A DNA stretch of 64,000 nucleotides, taken from Natronomonas halophila. Lineage in GTDB: Archaea; Halobacteriota; Halobacteria; Halobacteriales; Haloarculaceae. The notes below the pieces were generated by a model. That model made no database searches, was not told the DNA's origin, and worked only from the letters and a program-made list of their open reading frames with translations. Shown one piece after another: positions 24,874 to 33,753 of this stretch (the stretch's first letter is position 1; every line of letters begins with the position of its first letter). The stretch is taken from NCBI RefSeq assembly GCF_013391085.1, contig NZ_CP058334.1:1116001-1180000 (forward strand). Reading direction: 5' to 3'. A program made the position numbers and the translations under genes.

Positions 24874-27294
24874 TCAGGCCGTCTCGGTTTCCAGCGCCTG
24901 CTCGATTCGTCGGTCCGCCTGTTCGAGGCGGTTCTGAACGGTCATATCCAGCGTCTCGTCGAAGTCGTTTTTCGATAGCGCCTCGCCGACCTTTTCCAGT
25001 CGCGTCCGGGCCGCTTCCAGCGCGCGGTCGGCGCCTCGCGTGTCGGATTGTTCGGCGCGTTCGACGGCCCGTTCGGCGGAGGCGGCGACCGCCTGAAGCG
25101 CCCGCTGGAGGCCGGTAACGCCGCTCACGTCGATATCGCCGGGGTCCGCAAGCGGGTCGTCGAGCGCGCCACCGCCGCTGCCACCATCGCTACCGTCGCC
25201 GTTCGTCGGCGTTTCGGTCCGGTCGTCATCGTCGTCGTCGGAATCGCCGTCGTCGCTAGAGTCGTCATCGCCGTCCCCCGAGAACGCGGGGGCCTGCTCG
25301 GAGGTTTCGGTCGTGATGTTCGCGACGAACTCGGCCAGCGAGGCCTTCCCAGTTCGTGGATTCTCGATGGTTCGGCGGTTCTCGTCGCCGGGGTTGACGC
25401 GGTAGGCGCCGGGAACATCCTCGCTGTCGCGGATTTCGGTCGTATAAGCGCCGTCGGTGTGGACGTAGGCCGCGAACTTGTCGGGCGAATCCGGCCTGAA
25501 GTCGAAGAGGCGGCCGCCGAAGTCGTCCTCGATTGCGACACGCTGGATGTCCGGGCCGTCGCTGGAATCGCCGTCGACTTTGACCGCGTTCTCGTTCGCG
25601 ACGAGCGTGACCTGCCCGTCGGCACCGAGGACGGTCGGCGTGGGTGCAGTCCCATCGCCATCGGCAGTCGAGGTTTCCGTCTCGGTTGCCGTCGCTGATT
25701 CGGTCGCCGTCGCTGATTCGGTCGCCGTCGCTGATTCGGTCGCCGTCGCTGATTCGGTCGACGTCGACGTTCCCGTCTCGGATTCGGTCGACGTCGACGT
25801 CTCCGTCGGCGACTCCGTCTCACGTTCCGTAGGCGTTTCCGCTGTCGCGTCGTCGTTCCCGACGGTGATACGTTCGCTGTACGGCGCAGTACCGGGCGCG
25901 TTGACCGTCAGGCGATGTTCGCCGGGGTCGACGTCCTGCATCACGACGGCGCCGCCGACGCTCGGGGCGGCCGTGGGCTCGCTTTCCAGCAGACAGAAGG
26001 CGAGCGTGCCGGTAGCCGCCGTCGTCACGCCGTTGCCGTCCGGGGCCTCGGCGTCCTGAACGGCCTCGCCGAGCGCGCCGGCGAGGGAGGTAGTGGGGCC
26101 GCCGTAGTCGATGGCCTCGTAGCGGTCCGCCAGCACGCGCCGGTGGTTCGGGTCCGTGATGTCCTCGGCGGGGTTCTCGTATCGGGGCTGGTCCCACGGG
26201 ACGCCGGAGGTGGTGAGATGGCCGGCGATGGCGTCCTCGGCGAAGTCCGGTACTGAGAACTCGAAGCGGAGCATCGGGCCGGTGACGTCCTCGATGTGTT
26301 CAAGTTCGGTGGTCGGCTGGAGGTCGTACTCCACGTCGGCGTCCCCCGAGGCGTTGGTCGCGGCCGTAAAGTGCAGGCCGGTCTCCCGCGTCGGGAGCTC
26401 AGTCGGCGGCGAGGACAGCTCCTCGAAGGACCGGACGGTGAGGGCGGCGTCGATGAACGCCTCCCGTGTCACGTCCGGCAGGCGGTCGTCCTCGTAGAGC
26501 GGTTGGCCGTCGAGTTCCGGCATCGCGAAAGCCAGCGTCAGGTTCTCGTCGCGCGGCAACCCGTAGGCAAGCGGGAGTTCGGCGAGTTCCTCGACGCCCT
26601 CGATGACCTGATTCGTGATGTCCGCCGAGAGGTCGCCATTCGGGAACCGCTGGAATCGGTCGGGATTCGCGTTGACACCGAGGCCGCTCGCGTGGGCGCC
26701 GAGTTCGGTAACGATAGCGGGTTGGGCGTTGGGGTCGAGATATTCGTTGTTCGGAATCTTTCGGCTGTGGGCGCTGGCGACGTACAACTGCACTTCCTCG
26801 GTTTCGGTATCGACGAAGACGTGCAGTACCTCCCAGTCGTGCCAGTGGAAGTTCGTCGTGAACTGGTCGAACACCGAGTACATCCAGAACTGGACGACTG
26901 CCAGCGGCGAGTCCTCGTACTGGACGGCGTTGTAGAAGACGACCGGCTCGGGCGGCTCGCCCGTCTCCTCGAAGGTTTGGGTGTAGTCGTTGAGCGCTGA
27001 AAAGCCGTCCACGACCGTCTGGCCGTCCTGCTCGGTCGTGTAGGGTCGCGGGTCGGTCATGAACCACTTCTCGTAGCGGTCGAAGTAGACGTCGGGCGCG
27101 AACTGCTCGGCGAGGCGACGGGACTCCTCATCGTCGACCGCGGTCGTCTCGGCGTCCTGTGGGTCCGTGGCCATTCGTCCGCCGATGGCGGCGCCGCCGA
27201 GGCCGAGGCCGCCGACTCCGAGGACCGCGAGCAGTTGTCGGCGGGTCCACTCACGGGGGTCCGCACGGCCGCGGAGGGAGACGTCGGAGCCCAT
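24874..27294 (-). CDS. large Tat-exported protein with HDWE domain, S/T/E repeat linker and coiled-coil C-terminus
   Basis: The product is ~806 residues from the ATG at 27294. The N-terminus has a Tat signal (WTRRQLLAVLGVGGLGLGGAAIGG). The first domain (~60-400) has DVYFDRYEKWFMTDPRP and NFHWHDWEVLHVFVDTET. The HDWE motif recalls Vps62-like and NPP1-like proteins, though homology is uncertain. A PEGA-like stretch (VVMQDVDPGEHRLTVNAPG) and a Ser/Thr/Glu linker with four 18-bp repeats come next. A second globular domain, a poly-Asp linker and a C-terminal helical segment (ERAVERAEQSDTRGADRALEAARTRLEKVGEAL) complete it. Probably a surface protein; function unknown. Confidence 0.65.
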   Translation of the reverse strand: MGSDVSLRGRADPREWTRRQLLAVLGVGGLGLGGAAIGGRMATDPQDAETTAVDDEESRRLAEQFAPDVYFDRYEKWFMTDPRPYTTEQDGQTVVDGFSALNDYTQTFEETGEPPEPVVFYNAVQYEDSPLAVVQFWMYSVFDQFTTNFHWHDWEVLHVFVDTETEEVQLYVASAHSRKIPNNEYLDPNAQPAIVTELGAHASGLGVNANPDRFQRFPNGDLSADITNQVIEGVEELAELPLAYGLPRDENLTLAFAMPELDGQPLYEDDRLPDVTREAFIDAALTVRSFEELSSPPTELPTRETGLHFTAATNASGDADVEYDLQPTTELEHIEDVTGPMLRFEFSVPDFAEDAIAGHLTTSGVPWDQPRYENPAEDITDPNHRRVLADRYEAIDYGGPTTSLAGALGEAVQDAEAPDGNGVTTAATGTLAFCLLESEPTAAPSVGGAVVMQDVDPGEHRLTVNAPGTAPYSERITVGNDDATAETPTERETESPTETSTSTESETGTSTSTESATATESATATESATATESATATETETSTADGDGTAPTPTVLGADGQVTLVANENAVKVDGDSSDGPDIQRVAIEDDFGGRLFDFRPDSPDKFAAYVHTDGAYTTEIRDSEDVPGAYRVNPGDENRRTIENPRTGKASLAEFVANITTETSEQAPAFSGDGDDDSSDDGDSDDDDDDRTETPTNGDGSDGGSGGGALDDPLADPGDIDVSGVTGLQRALQAVAASAERAVERAEQSDTRGADRALEAARTRLEKVGEALSKNDFDETLDMTVQNRLEQADRRIEQALETETA
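25685..25756 (-). repeat. four tandem 18-bp repeats in the exported-protein gene
   Basis: GTCGCCGTCGCTGATTCG is repeated four times on the plus strand (the first copy has one change) and encodes SATATE units on the minus strand. Two 30-bp repeats containing GATTCGGTCGACGTCGACG follow at 25751-25810. This is the Thr/Ser/Glu linker and is likely to vary in copy number. Confidence 0.85.
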
Positions 27295-27357
27295 TGTCAT
27301 CGTTGCGAGTGTTAGCGGCAGACAGCACAAGTACCTGCCGGCCAGACACCGAAGCGG

Positions 27358-27365
27358 GTTTATCC
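27358..27365 (+). promoter_or_regulatory. TATA box of the RNase Z gene (leaderless)
   Basis: GTTTATCC is centred ~26 bp before the ATG at 27387, predicting transcription starting at the ATG. Confidence 0.6.
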
Positions 27366-27386
27366 GCGCCGCCGCTTCCCTCGCGT

Positions 27387-28313
27387 ATGTCCTTGTGTGT
27401 GACGTTCCTCGGGACGGGTGGGGCCGTGCCGACGACCCAGCGAAACACGAGTTCGGTCTTCCTCCGCCGCGACGGCGACCGCTTCCTCTTCGATTGCGGC
27501 GAGGGAACCCAGCGGCAGATGATGCGGTTCGGCACCGGTTTCGCCGTCTCCGAAATCTTCGTCACACACCTCCACGGCGACCACGTCCTCGGCATTCCCG
27601 GCCTCCTGCAGACGATGGACTTCAACGAGCGGGAGGCCCCCATCACCATCCACACCCCGGTCGGCACCCAACCCGACATCGACCGTCTGATTTCGGCGAC
27701 CGGTGCCGAACCCTCCTATCCCGTCCACATCGACGCCGTCTCCGACGGCGACGTGGCCTACGAGGGCGACGACTACGAGATTCGGGCCTTCGAGACCGAC
27801 CACGACGCCAAGTCGGTCGGCTACACGCTCATCGAGGAGAAACGCAAGGGGCGGTTCCACCGCGACCGCGCCGAGGAGTTGGGCGTCCCCGTCGGTCCGA
27901 AGTTCCAGAAACTCCACCGCGGCGAGAGCGTCGAGCTCGACGACGGCACCGTCGTCGACGCCGAACAGGTCGTCGGCGATGCCCGCCCCGGCCGCCGGGT
28001 CGTCTACACCGGTGATACCCGACCCTCGGACCGGACCGTCGAGGTCGCCGAAAACGCCGACCTGCTGATTCACGACGCCACCTTCGCCGCCGACAACGCC
28101 GGCCGTGCCGGTCAGACCGGCCATACGACTGCGACACGGGCTGCCGAAGTCGCCAACGACGCTGGCGCGAAACGGCTGGCGCTGGTTCACGTCTCTTCTC
28201 GGTACGCCGGCAACGTCTCGCCGATTGAGCGGGAAGCACGCGAGGTGTTCGAGGGAGAGCGGGCCTTCGTTCCTGATGATGGTGACGAGATTGAGGTCCC
28301 GTTCCCGGAGTAG
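27387..28313 (+). CDS. rnz: ribonuclease Z (tRNA 3' processing endonuclease)
   Basis: RNase Z cuts the 3' trailer of tRNA precursors. The 308-residue metallo-beta-lactamase-fold protein has FLGTGGAVPTTQRNTSS, the zinc motif THLHGDHVLGIPG, YTGDTRPS and LIHDATF, and the His of VHVSSRYAG. The flexible exosite arm (EEKRKGRFHRDRAEELGVPVGPKF) is present, as in the short-form enzymes. The ATG at 27387 sits at the right distance from a TATA box. Confidence 0.95.
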   Translation: MSLCVTFLGTGGAVPTTQRNTSSVFLRRDGDRFLFDCGEGTQRQMMRFGTGFAVSEIFVTHLHGDHVLGIPGLLQTMDFNEREAPITIHTPVGTQPDIDRLISATGAEPSYPVHIDAVSDGDVAYEGDDYEIRAFETDHDAKSVGYTLIEEKRKGRFHRDRAEELGVPVGPKFQKLHRGESVELDDGTVVDAEQVVGDARPGRRVVYTGDTRPSDRTVEVAENADLLIHDATFAADNAGRAGQTGHTTATRAAEVANDAGAKRLALVHVSSRYAGNVSPIEREAREVFEGERAFVPDDGDEIEVPFPE

Positions 28314-28369
28314 TTTCTGTCGACTATTTATAAGTAGAATTCCGTAACTGCGTGACTGCGAACAGCCGG

Positions 28370-28872
28370 AAAGCCCTCGGCCCGCTGGCGGTCGCTAAGC
28401 AGGATATCCTCGCTCGCTCCGCTCGCTCGGATAGGGCCTGCTTAGCGACTATATAAACGCCAGCGTGCCTCGCCCTTTCATTTCTCCAAGGACAGCACCG
28501 CACCTGCCCTTCCCCGGGTCGCGCGACGGCCTACGGCCGCCCGCGCTCCCGGCCAACTGACTTTATAAATGGCGCGCGCTGGTCGACCGCCGTGAGCGCC
28601 TCCGCGAACGGCGGTCAGGCCAGCAGCGCGCGAGGGACGACCGACTGAGCGCAAGCGAAGGAGGGAGTCGGCTGGGGAGGTGTGTGGCTGCGGTTTCCTG
28701 GCGGACTCGAAGGGCGAGGCTGGCGTGGCGGCCTGCGGCCGCCACGTTATAGGCGGGCGGCGGAGCCGCCCGCCCGGTGGACGAAGCACGGCGACGCAAG
28801 CACCGCAGGAGTGAGCAGAGCGAACGACGAGGAGCGCAGCGAGCCGCGCGAGTCGAGCCGGCCGAGGGCTTT
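28370..28872. repeat. palindrome-rich intergenic block bounded by 13-bp inverted repeats
   Basis: AAAGCCCTCGGCC (28370-28382) is matched perfectly by GGCCGAGGGCTTT (28860-28872). Inside are a 13-bp perfect stem (GTCGCTAAGCAGG at 28391-28403 with CCTGCTTAGCGAC at 28437-28449), a following TATA-like CTATATAAAC (28449-28458), a second TTTATAAAT (28562-28570), and GC-rich palindromes at ~28733-28749 (GTGGCGGC/GCCGCCAC) and ~28753-28775 (GGGCGGCGG/CCGCCC). No ORF is convincing. It fills the 604-bp gap between RNase Z and taw1 and could be a non-autonomous element or an RNA locus. Confidence 0.6.
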
Positions 28873-28917
28873 GGAGATGCAGCTATCGGGATACCGCAAT
28901 TCCAGAAAATCAGTCTC

Positions 28918-29883
28918 CTAGTCGCTTTTCGCGTAGGTGCCCTCACTCCAGAACTCGGAGCCACCCTTAAGCTCGGGCACCCAAGTGTCCTCCTCCTGCG
29001 CGAGCAACGCAACACGCGACGCCTCGATATCCCGAATCACGGGGAACTCGGGGAGGAACTCGCCGACGTCCTCGGTGAACGCGAGGACGTCTTCGTGATC
29101 GGGCATGATATCACGGTCGAGCCTATCTCGGGAGTTGCCGACGTGCATGTAGGCCTTCATTTCGACGAAGTCGGCGTCGGCGCGGTCGACCATCGCGGCG
29201 TACCATTCGGGCGTCTCCATGTTGTAGCCGTTCAGGAGCGTGGTCCGGAGGACGGTGCGGGTCTCGTCCTTCTCGGCCAGCACGTCCAGCGTGTCGATAA
29301 GGTTGTCCCACGCGTCGTCGTCGACGGCCTTGACGACCTCGTCGAAGGTCTTGCGGTCGGGGGCGTCGACGCTGACGTAGAGTTGCGTGGGGTCGCATTC
29401 GGCCAGCACGTCCGGGTTGGTACCGTTGGAGACGAGGAACGTGGTGATATCGCGGTCGTGGAAGGCCTCGATGAGTTCCGGGAGGTAGGGATACAGCGTC
29501 GGTTCGCCGTCCAGCGAGATGGCGACGTGACGTGGTTCCATGGCCTCCTCGAAAACTTCGCGGGGGACGTCGTCGTTGCCGCCGAATCCAGAGAGGAGTT
29601 TGCGCTGGAGGTCGATGGAGGCGTCGACGACCGCCTCGGGGTCGTCCCATTCGACGCCGTCGAGTTCGTAGGCGTGGCCGGAGTGGTCCCGCCAGCAGAA
29701 GACACACCGCTCGTTGCACTTGACGACGGGCGTCATCTGGATACAGCGGTGCGATTGGATACCGTAGAAGTGGTTCTTGTAACAGCGGCCCTCTCCCCGG
29801 AGGGCGTTGGCCGTCCACCCGCAGGTCTGGGCGGCCGTGTGGTTCTCGCTGTGGTAATCGGGGTCGCTGACCTGCTTGGGCAT
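28918..29883 (-). CDS. taw1: 4-demethylwyosine synthase (archaeal Taw1/TYW1)
   Basis: Taw1 builds the tricyclic 4-demethylwyosine base at G37 of tRNA-Phe using SAM and pyruvate. The 321-residue radical SAM enzyme has the cluster motif CNERCVFCWRD, preceded by HRCIQMTPVVKC, whose extra cysteines fit the second 4Fe-4S cluster of the family. HVAISLDGEPTLYPYLPELI, LYVSVDAPD, TTLLNGYNM and VEMKAYMHVGNSRDRL are conserved. Other wyosine genes are not in the window. Confidence 0.92.
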   Translation of the reverse strand: MPKQVSDPDYHSENHTAAQTCGWTANALRGEGRCYKNHFYGIQSHRCIQMTPVVKCNERCVFCWRDHSGHAYELDGVEWDDPEAVVDASIDLQRKLLSGFGGNDDVPREVFEEAMEPRHVAISLDGEPTLYPYLPELIEAFHDRDITTFLVSNGTNPDVLAECDPTQLYVSVDAPDRKTFDEVVKAVDDDAWDNLIDTLDVLAEKDETRTVLRTTLLNGYNMETPEWYAAMVDRADADFVEMKAYMHVGNSRDRLDRDIMPDHEDVLAFTEDVGEFLPEFPVIRDIEASRVALLAQEEDTWVPELKGGSEFWSEGTYAKSD

Positions 29884-30093
29884 ATCCGGCCCTAGACGCA
29901 GCAGGCCCTAAAGGCCGTGGTTCGGGCCGCGAGACGCACGCTGTGGCACCCCGAAAACGGGGCCGACAAGCAGCGCAATCCCGAGGGGTCCCCACCGAAC
30001 GGTCGACAGCATTCAACCCATTTCCCATTCGTATATCCGATATCAGGTGTGGTGGGTGTTCACGTAGAAACCCCTAATACACATTGTACAGAA

Positions 30094-30102
30094 CCCTTAT
30101 GC
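30094..30102 (+). promoter_or_regulatory. TATA box of the 162-residue hypothetical gene (leaderless)
   Basis: CCCTTATGC is centred ~27 bp before the ATG at 30125. Confidence 0.45.
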
Positions 30103-30124
30103 TTCGTCTCAGGAGTTTTCACGT

Positions 30125-30613
30125 ATGCTTCGCGGACTCGACGTATGGGGGAAATCCGACGGGGAACCGACGATAATCAAAGCGGCCGACCGGGACGCAC
30201 TCAGCGGCAGCGTGACCGTCTACGTCTCGAACTCGCTCTCCCCGGAGAGCCACGACCGTCTGCGGTCGGTGCTCGATAACTTCGACCGGCTCGAGGCCGC
30301 CGAAGTCGTCGACGACGTTCGCGTCACGCGCTGGCCCGAGACGGTCGAAGCGCCGACCGACGGTCCCGCCGCCGCGGCGCTTGCCTGCTACGACGAGTTC
30401 GCCGATGCCGTTGGCGCCGACACTCTCGAACCGCACTTCGAGGAACACAGCGGCGAGGGCGCCCACGAGCGGACCGTCGAGTTCGCCGACATCTGTGTCG
30501 CCATCCGCGATGACGGCGAACTGACCGGCCTCTACCCCCGTGCCGACGAGGGCGCGTCTATCGAGGACTGCCTGACCGCGCTGGCGGCGGGCAACCCCGT
30601 CGAGAACGTCTAA
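30125..30613 (+). CDS. conserved haloarchaeal protein of unknown function
   Basis: The 162-residue soluble acidic protein has a recurring haloarchaeal motif: SGSVTVYVSNSLSPESHDRLRSVLDNFDRLEAAEVVDDVRVTRWPETV. In this the alternating strand/helix pattern ends in a Trp-Pro. A C-terminal part has DICVAIRDDGELTGLYPRADEGASIEDCLTAL. Similar modules occur beside winged-helix domains in other haloarchaeal proteins, but no DNA-binding helix is evident here. There is no operon partner. Confidence 0.6.
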   Translation: MLRGLDVWGKSDGEPTIIKAADRDALSGSVTVYVSNSLSPESHDRLRSVLDNFDRLEAAEVVDDVRVTRWPETVEAPTDGPAAAALACYDEFADAVGADTLEPHFEEHSGEGAHERTVEFADICVAIRDDGELTGLYPRADEGASIEDCLTALAAGNPVENV

Positions 30614-30781
30614 ACCGTCCAAACCACGTTTCCCCCGCGAGTCCGCAGTCGAGAACCCCTGACTTACCTCGGCCCGTTCGTTTTTCGAGAGTGTCGATAC
30701 GCCCCCGGTAGTACGACCGACCCGAACTGATTCGCGCCGCCAACCCGTTATCCCTATACCCCGCGCTCGGGAAGTGCAGGT

Positions 30782-32524
30782 ATGTTCCTTGCGTTCCGCG
30801 AGTCGGTTACCCGGGCGCTTCGGGCCACGCTCGAGGCCAACGGCTACCCGACCGACGACCTCGGCATCGAGGAGCCACCGGAAGACGTCGACGCCGTCCT
30901 GGCCTCCAGCGTCGCCTTCCGACTGGCCGGCGAGGCCCAAGCGCCCCCGCCGCAGGTCGCCGCCGAACTCGCCGACGAAATCGACGCCGACGACTACGAC
31001 TACATCGCCGCCGTCCATCAGCAGGGCCCCTACCTCAACTTCCTGCCGGACGAATCCTACTTCCAGGGCGCGGTCCGGGCCGGCCAAGACGATGACTTCG
31101 GCGCGCTCGCCGACCGCGAGACCTCCGTCGTCGTCGAACACACCTCCGCCAACCCGACCGGCCCCGTCCACGTCGGGCGCGCGCGTAACCCGATAATCGG
31201 CGACGCCGTCGCAAATCTGCTGGATTACGCCGGTTACGACGTCGAACGCCACTACTACGTCAACGACGCCGGCCGACAGATCGCCGTCTTCACGTGGGCC
31301 TACGAGACTTTCGACGAGGAGGAACTTCCGGAACCCGCCCGCGACCGCGAAGAGTACCACATGGTCCGCTACTACCGGAAGGGCAACGCGTTCCTCGAAG
31401 AGGCCGACCCCGAAGAGGTCGAGGCCGCCGAAGACGAGATTCAGACCATCCTCCAGGGCCTCGAAGAGGGCGACGAAGAGGTCTACGAGCGCGTCGAGGA
31501 GGTCGTCGACACCGTCCTCGGCGGCATGAAGGAGTGTCTCGCGCGCCTGCCCGCCGAGTTCGACGAGTTCGTCAAGGAGACCCGATTCATCCGCAACGGC
31601 GCGACCGACGACCTCGTTGCCCGCCTCAAAGAACACGACCAGTCGGTCTACGAAGAGGACGCCTGGCAACTCGAATTCGAGGATATCGACAAGAACCTCG
31701 TCTTCCTCCGCGCGGACGGCACCTCCCTCTACACCACCCGAGACCTCGCCCACCACGAGTGGAAGTTCGACAACTTCGACCGCGCCGTGACCGTCCTCGG
31801 CGAGGACCACAAACTCCAGGCCGACCAACTGCAGTCGGCCCTCGAACTGCTGGGCAACGACACCGACCAACTGGCGAACGTCATCTACTCCTACGTCAAC
31901 CTCCCCGAGGGCAAGATGTCCACCCGGAAAGGGACGGGCGTCCAACTGGACGACCTGCTCGACGAGGCCATCGCCCGCGCCCGCGATGAAGTCGAGGACC
32001 GCCTCGACGACCGCCTCCGGAACGACGAACTCGACGAGGACGATATCGACCGCATCGCCCGTCAGGTCGGCATCGGCGCCGTCCGCTACGATATCGTCTC
32101 CAAACAGCCGACCAAGGGAATCACCTTCGAGTGGGAACAGGCGCTGGACTTCGAAGCCCAGTCCGCACCCTACGTCCAGTACGTCCACGCGCGCTGTTGC
32201 GGTATCTTGGACGAAGCCGACGGCGTCGACCCCGTCGCCGACACCGACTACCTGACGACCGACGCCGAACGCGACCTCATCCGCTCCATCGCCCGTTTCC
32301 CCGGCGTCATCGACACCGCCGCCGACGAACTCGAACCCCACCAGGTCGCCACCTACACCCGCGAACTCGCCGACCGGTTCAACACCTTCTACCGGGAGTG
32401 TCCCGTCCTCACCGCCGACGACGCGGAAACCCGCGCCGCCCGCCTGGCGCTTGTCGCTGCCTCGAAACACGCCATGGCGAACGCGCTGGACGTGCTCGGA
32501 GTCGAGGCGCCTACTTCAATGTAG
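30782..32524 (+). CDS. argS: arginyl-tRNA synthetase
   Basis: ArgS is a class I synthetase that charges tRNA-Arg. The 580-residue protein has the N-terminal Add-1 domain (residues 1-100) and the HIGH-like [12 protein letters not shown]. It also has [34 protein letters not shown], the KMSKS-like loop [10 protein letters not shown] and the DALR anticodon domain at the C-terminus ([19 protein letters not shown] to [10 protein letters not shown]). Length and motifs are complete. A repeat element begins four bases after the stop. Confidence 0.97.
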   Translation: MFLAFRESVTRALRATLEANGYPTDDLGIEEPPEDVDAVLASSVAFRLAGEAQAPPPQVAAELADEIDADDYDYIAAVHQQGPYLNFLPDESYFQGAVRAGQDDDFGALADRETSVVVEHTSANPTGPVHVGRARNPIIGDAVANLLDYAGYDVERHYYVNDAGRQIAVFTWAYETFDEEELPEPARDREEYHMVRYYRKGNAFLEEADPEEVEAAEDEIQTILQGLEEGDEEVYERVEEVVDTVLGGMKECLARLPAEFDEFVKETRFIRNGATDDLVARLKEHDQSVYEEDAWQLEFEDIDKNLVFLRADGTSLYTTRDLAHHEWKFDNFDRAVTVLGEDHKLQADQLQSALELLGNDTDQLANVIYSYVNLPEGKMSTRKGTGVQLDDLLDEAIARARDEVEDRLDDRLRNDELDEDDIDRIARQVGIGAVRYDIVSKQPTKGITFEWEQALDFEAQSAPYVQYVHARCCGILDEADGVDPVADTDYLTTDAERDLIRSIARFPGVIDTAADELEPHQVATYTRELADRFNTFYRECPVLTADDAETRAARLALVAASKHAMANALDVLGVEAPTSM

Positions 32525-32527
32525 GAA

Positions 32528-32800
32528 GAACTTTTTGCACGGGTCGGCTTCGGCCGTCTGCTCGCGGGCCGCAGGCCCGCTCGCATGGTCCGAGGGACCT
32601 TCGGTCCCTCGCTACCCGGCAAAAATCCATGCGAATCGCCGGAGGCGATTCGCTGGATGACGAGAGTCGCCGGCGGCGACTCTCGAACCACTTCGATGAA
32701 AAAGACACGGCGGCCCTCCCTACGGTCGGCCCTTGGTCCCGCGCCTCGCTAACGCTCGGCGCGGAGAACCGCTCGCGCCCTTCGGGCGCTCGCGGATGCT
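32528..32800 (+). repeat. mosaic palindromic intergenic element, type B copy 2 (expanded)
   Basis: The outer blocks match copies 1 and 3: GAACTTTTTGCACG, CGGCAAAAA, CTTCGATGAAAAAGACAC, a hairpin opened by CCGCGCC/GGCGCGG, then GAACCGCTCG and CGCGGATGCT. The first arm is enlarged by three extra hairpins (loops around GGCTTCGGCC, GGGCCGCAGGCCC and GGGACCTTCGGTCCC). Two further palindromes (CGAATCGCC...GGCGATTCG and GAGAGTCGCC...GGCGACTCTC) sit before the linker. It lies between argS and the tandem Usp gene. Confidence 0.8.
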
Positions 32801-32849
32801 AACGACTGGTTTCTCTCCAATTCAGCATCAAGAAGATAGTCCAATCCGC

Positions 32850-33713
32850 CTACGATTCCTCGGGGACGGCCATCACGGGTACCGGCGCGTTGCGAATCAG
32901 CTTCTCTGTCGTGCTCCCGATGAGATACTGGCCCAGCCCCGACCCGCCGCTGGACCCGGAGACGACGAGGTCGATGCCGTTGGCCTCGGCGTAGTCGAGC
33001 AGGCCCTTCTCGACCGACGAAGCCTGCTGGACGCTCGTCGTCACTGACCCCGAGAACGTCGATTCGATGCCCTCGGTGGCCGCATCGAGTATCGATTCGG
33101 CTTCGGTTTCGACGTCCTCCGTTGACCCGGGGAACCGACCACCGAGAAGCGATTCCTCGACGACGTGGACGAGGTGAAGCGAGGCCCCGTGGCGTCGCGC
33201 CGCGTCCGCGGCGGCGACCACCGCCGCATCCGAGGGGTCGCTGCCGTCGACGGCGACGAGGATGTCTTCGTAGGGATAGTGTGCCTCGGCATCGACGCCG
33301 GGCGGGAGCGCGAGGACGGGCATCGGCGCGCGTCGGAGGACCCGTTCGGTGACGCTGCCGACGAGGTGTTCGACGCCCTGCCGGCCGCGGGTCGGCATCA
33401 CGATGGCGTCGATGTCGTACTCCTCGGCGTACTGGACGATGGTTTCGTCGGGGACGCCCTGCACCACGTCCGTCGTCACGTCGACGTCGTGCGTATCGGT
33501 GTTTCCGACCGTCTCCTCGACGATGGATTCACCCTCGCGGACGAACGCATCGACGACCTCGCCGTCGATACGCGTGTGGCTGATTTCGGAGGTGTCGGCG
33601 ACGTGGAGGACGACGAGTTCGGCGTTCGCGTCGGCCGCCACCGCGAGCGCGTAGGCGACTCCGTCCTGTGCGGCGTCGCTGCCGTCCGTCGGAAAGAGGA
33701 GACGGTCGACCAT
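32850..33713 (-). CDS. tandem-domain universal stress protein
   Basis: The 287-residue protein is two UspA domains in a row (about 1-140 and 150-287). Each ends with a recognisable G-x2-G-x(9-10)-G-S/T ATP-binding motif: MPTRGRQGVEHLVGSVTERVLRRAPMPVLALP and SGSSGGSGLGQYLIGSTTEKLIRNAPVPVMAVP. The first domain begins LLFPTDGSDAAQDGVAYAL, the second ILVAVDGSDPSDAAVVAA. Both sites look intact, so nucleotide binding is likely, unlike the single-domain Usp at 15298-15726. Confidence 0.9.
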   Translation of the reverse strand: MVDRLLFPTDGSDAAQDGVAYALAVAADANAELVVLHVADTSEISHTRIDGEVVDAFVREGESIVEETVGNTDTHDVDVTTDVVQGVPDETIVQYAEEYDIDAIVMPTRGRQGVEHLVGSVTERVLRRAPMPVLALPPGVDAEAHYPYEDILVAVDGSDPSDAAVVAAADAARRHGASLHLVHVVEESLLGGRFPGSTEDVETEAESILDAATEGIESTFSGSVTTSVQQASSVEKGLLDYAEANGIDLVVSGSSGGSGLGQYLIGSTTEKLIRNAPVPVMAVPEES

Positions 33714-33753
33714 ACGTCAGCCAACGGCGATGGAACGTATAAAACCACGCGGG

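Noticed and set aside
25685-25810. CRISPR-like direct repeats
   Set aside because: The repeats are contiguous 18- and 30-bp units without spacers and keep the reading frame of the exported-protein gene.
28370-28872. RNase P RNA or 7S (SRP) RNA gene in the palindrome-rich block
   Set aside because: I could not find the conserved core sequences of either RNA on either strand.
30119-32470. 783-codon open frame antisense to argS
   Set aside because: It is the opposite-strand shadow of a clear argS gene; the product has Val/Gly/Asp-rich composition without any domain.
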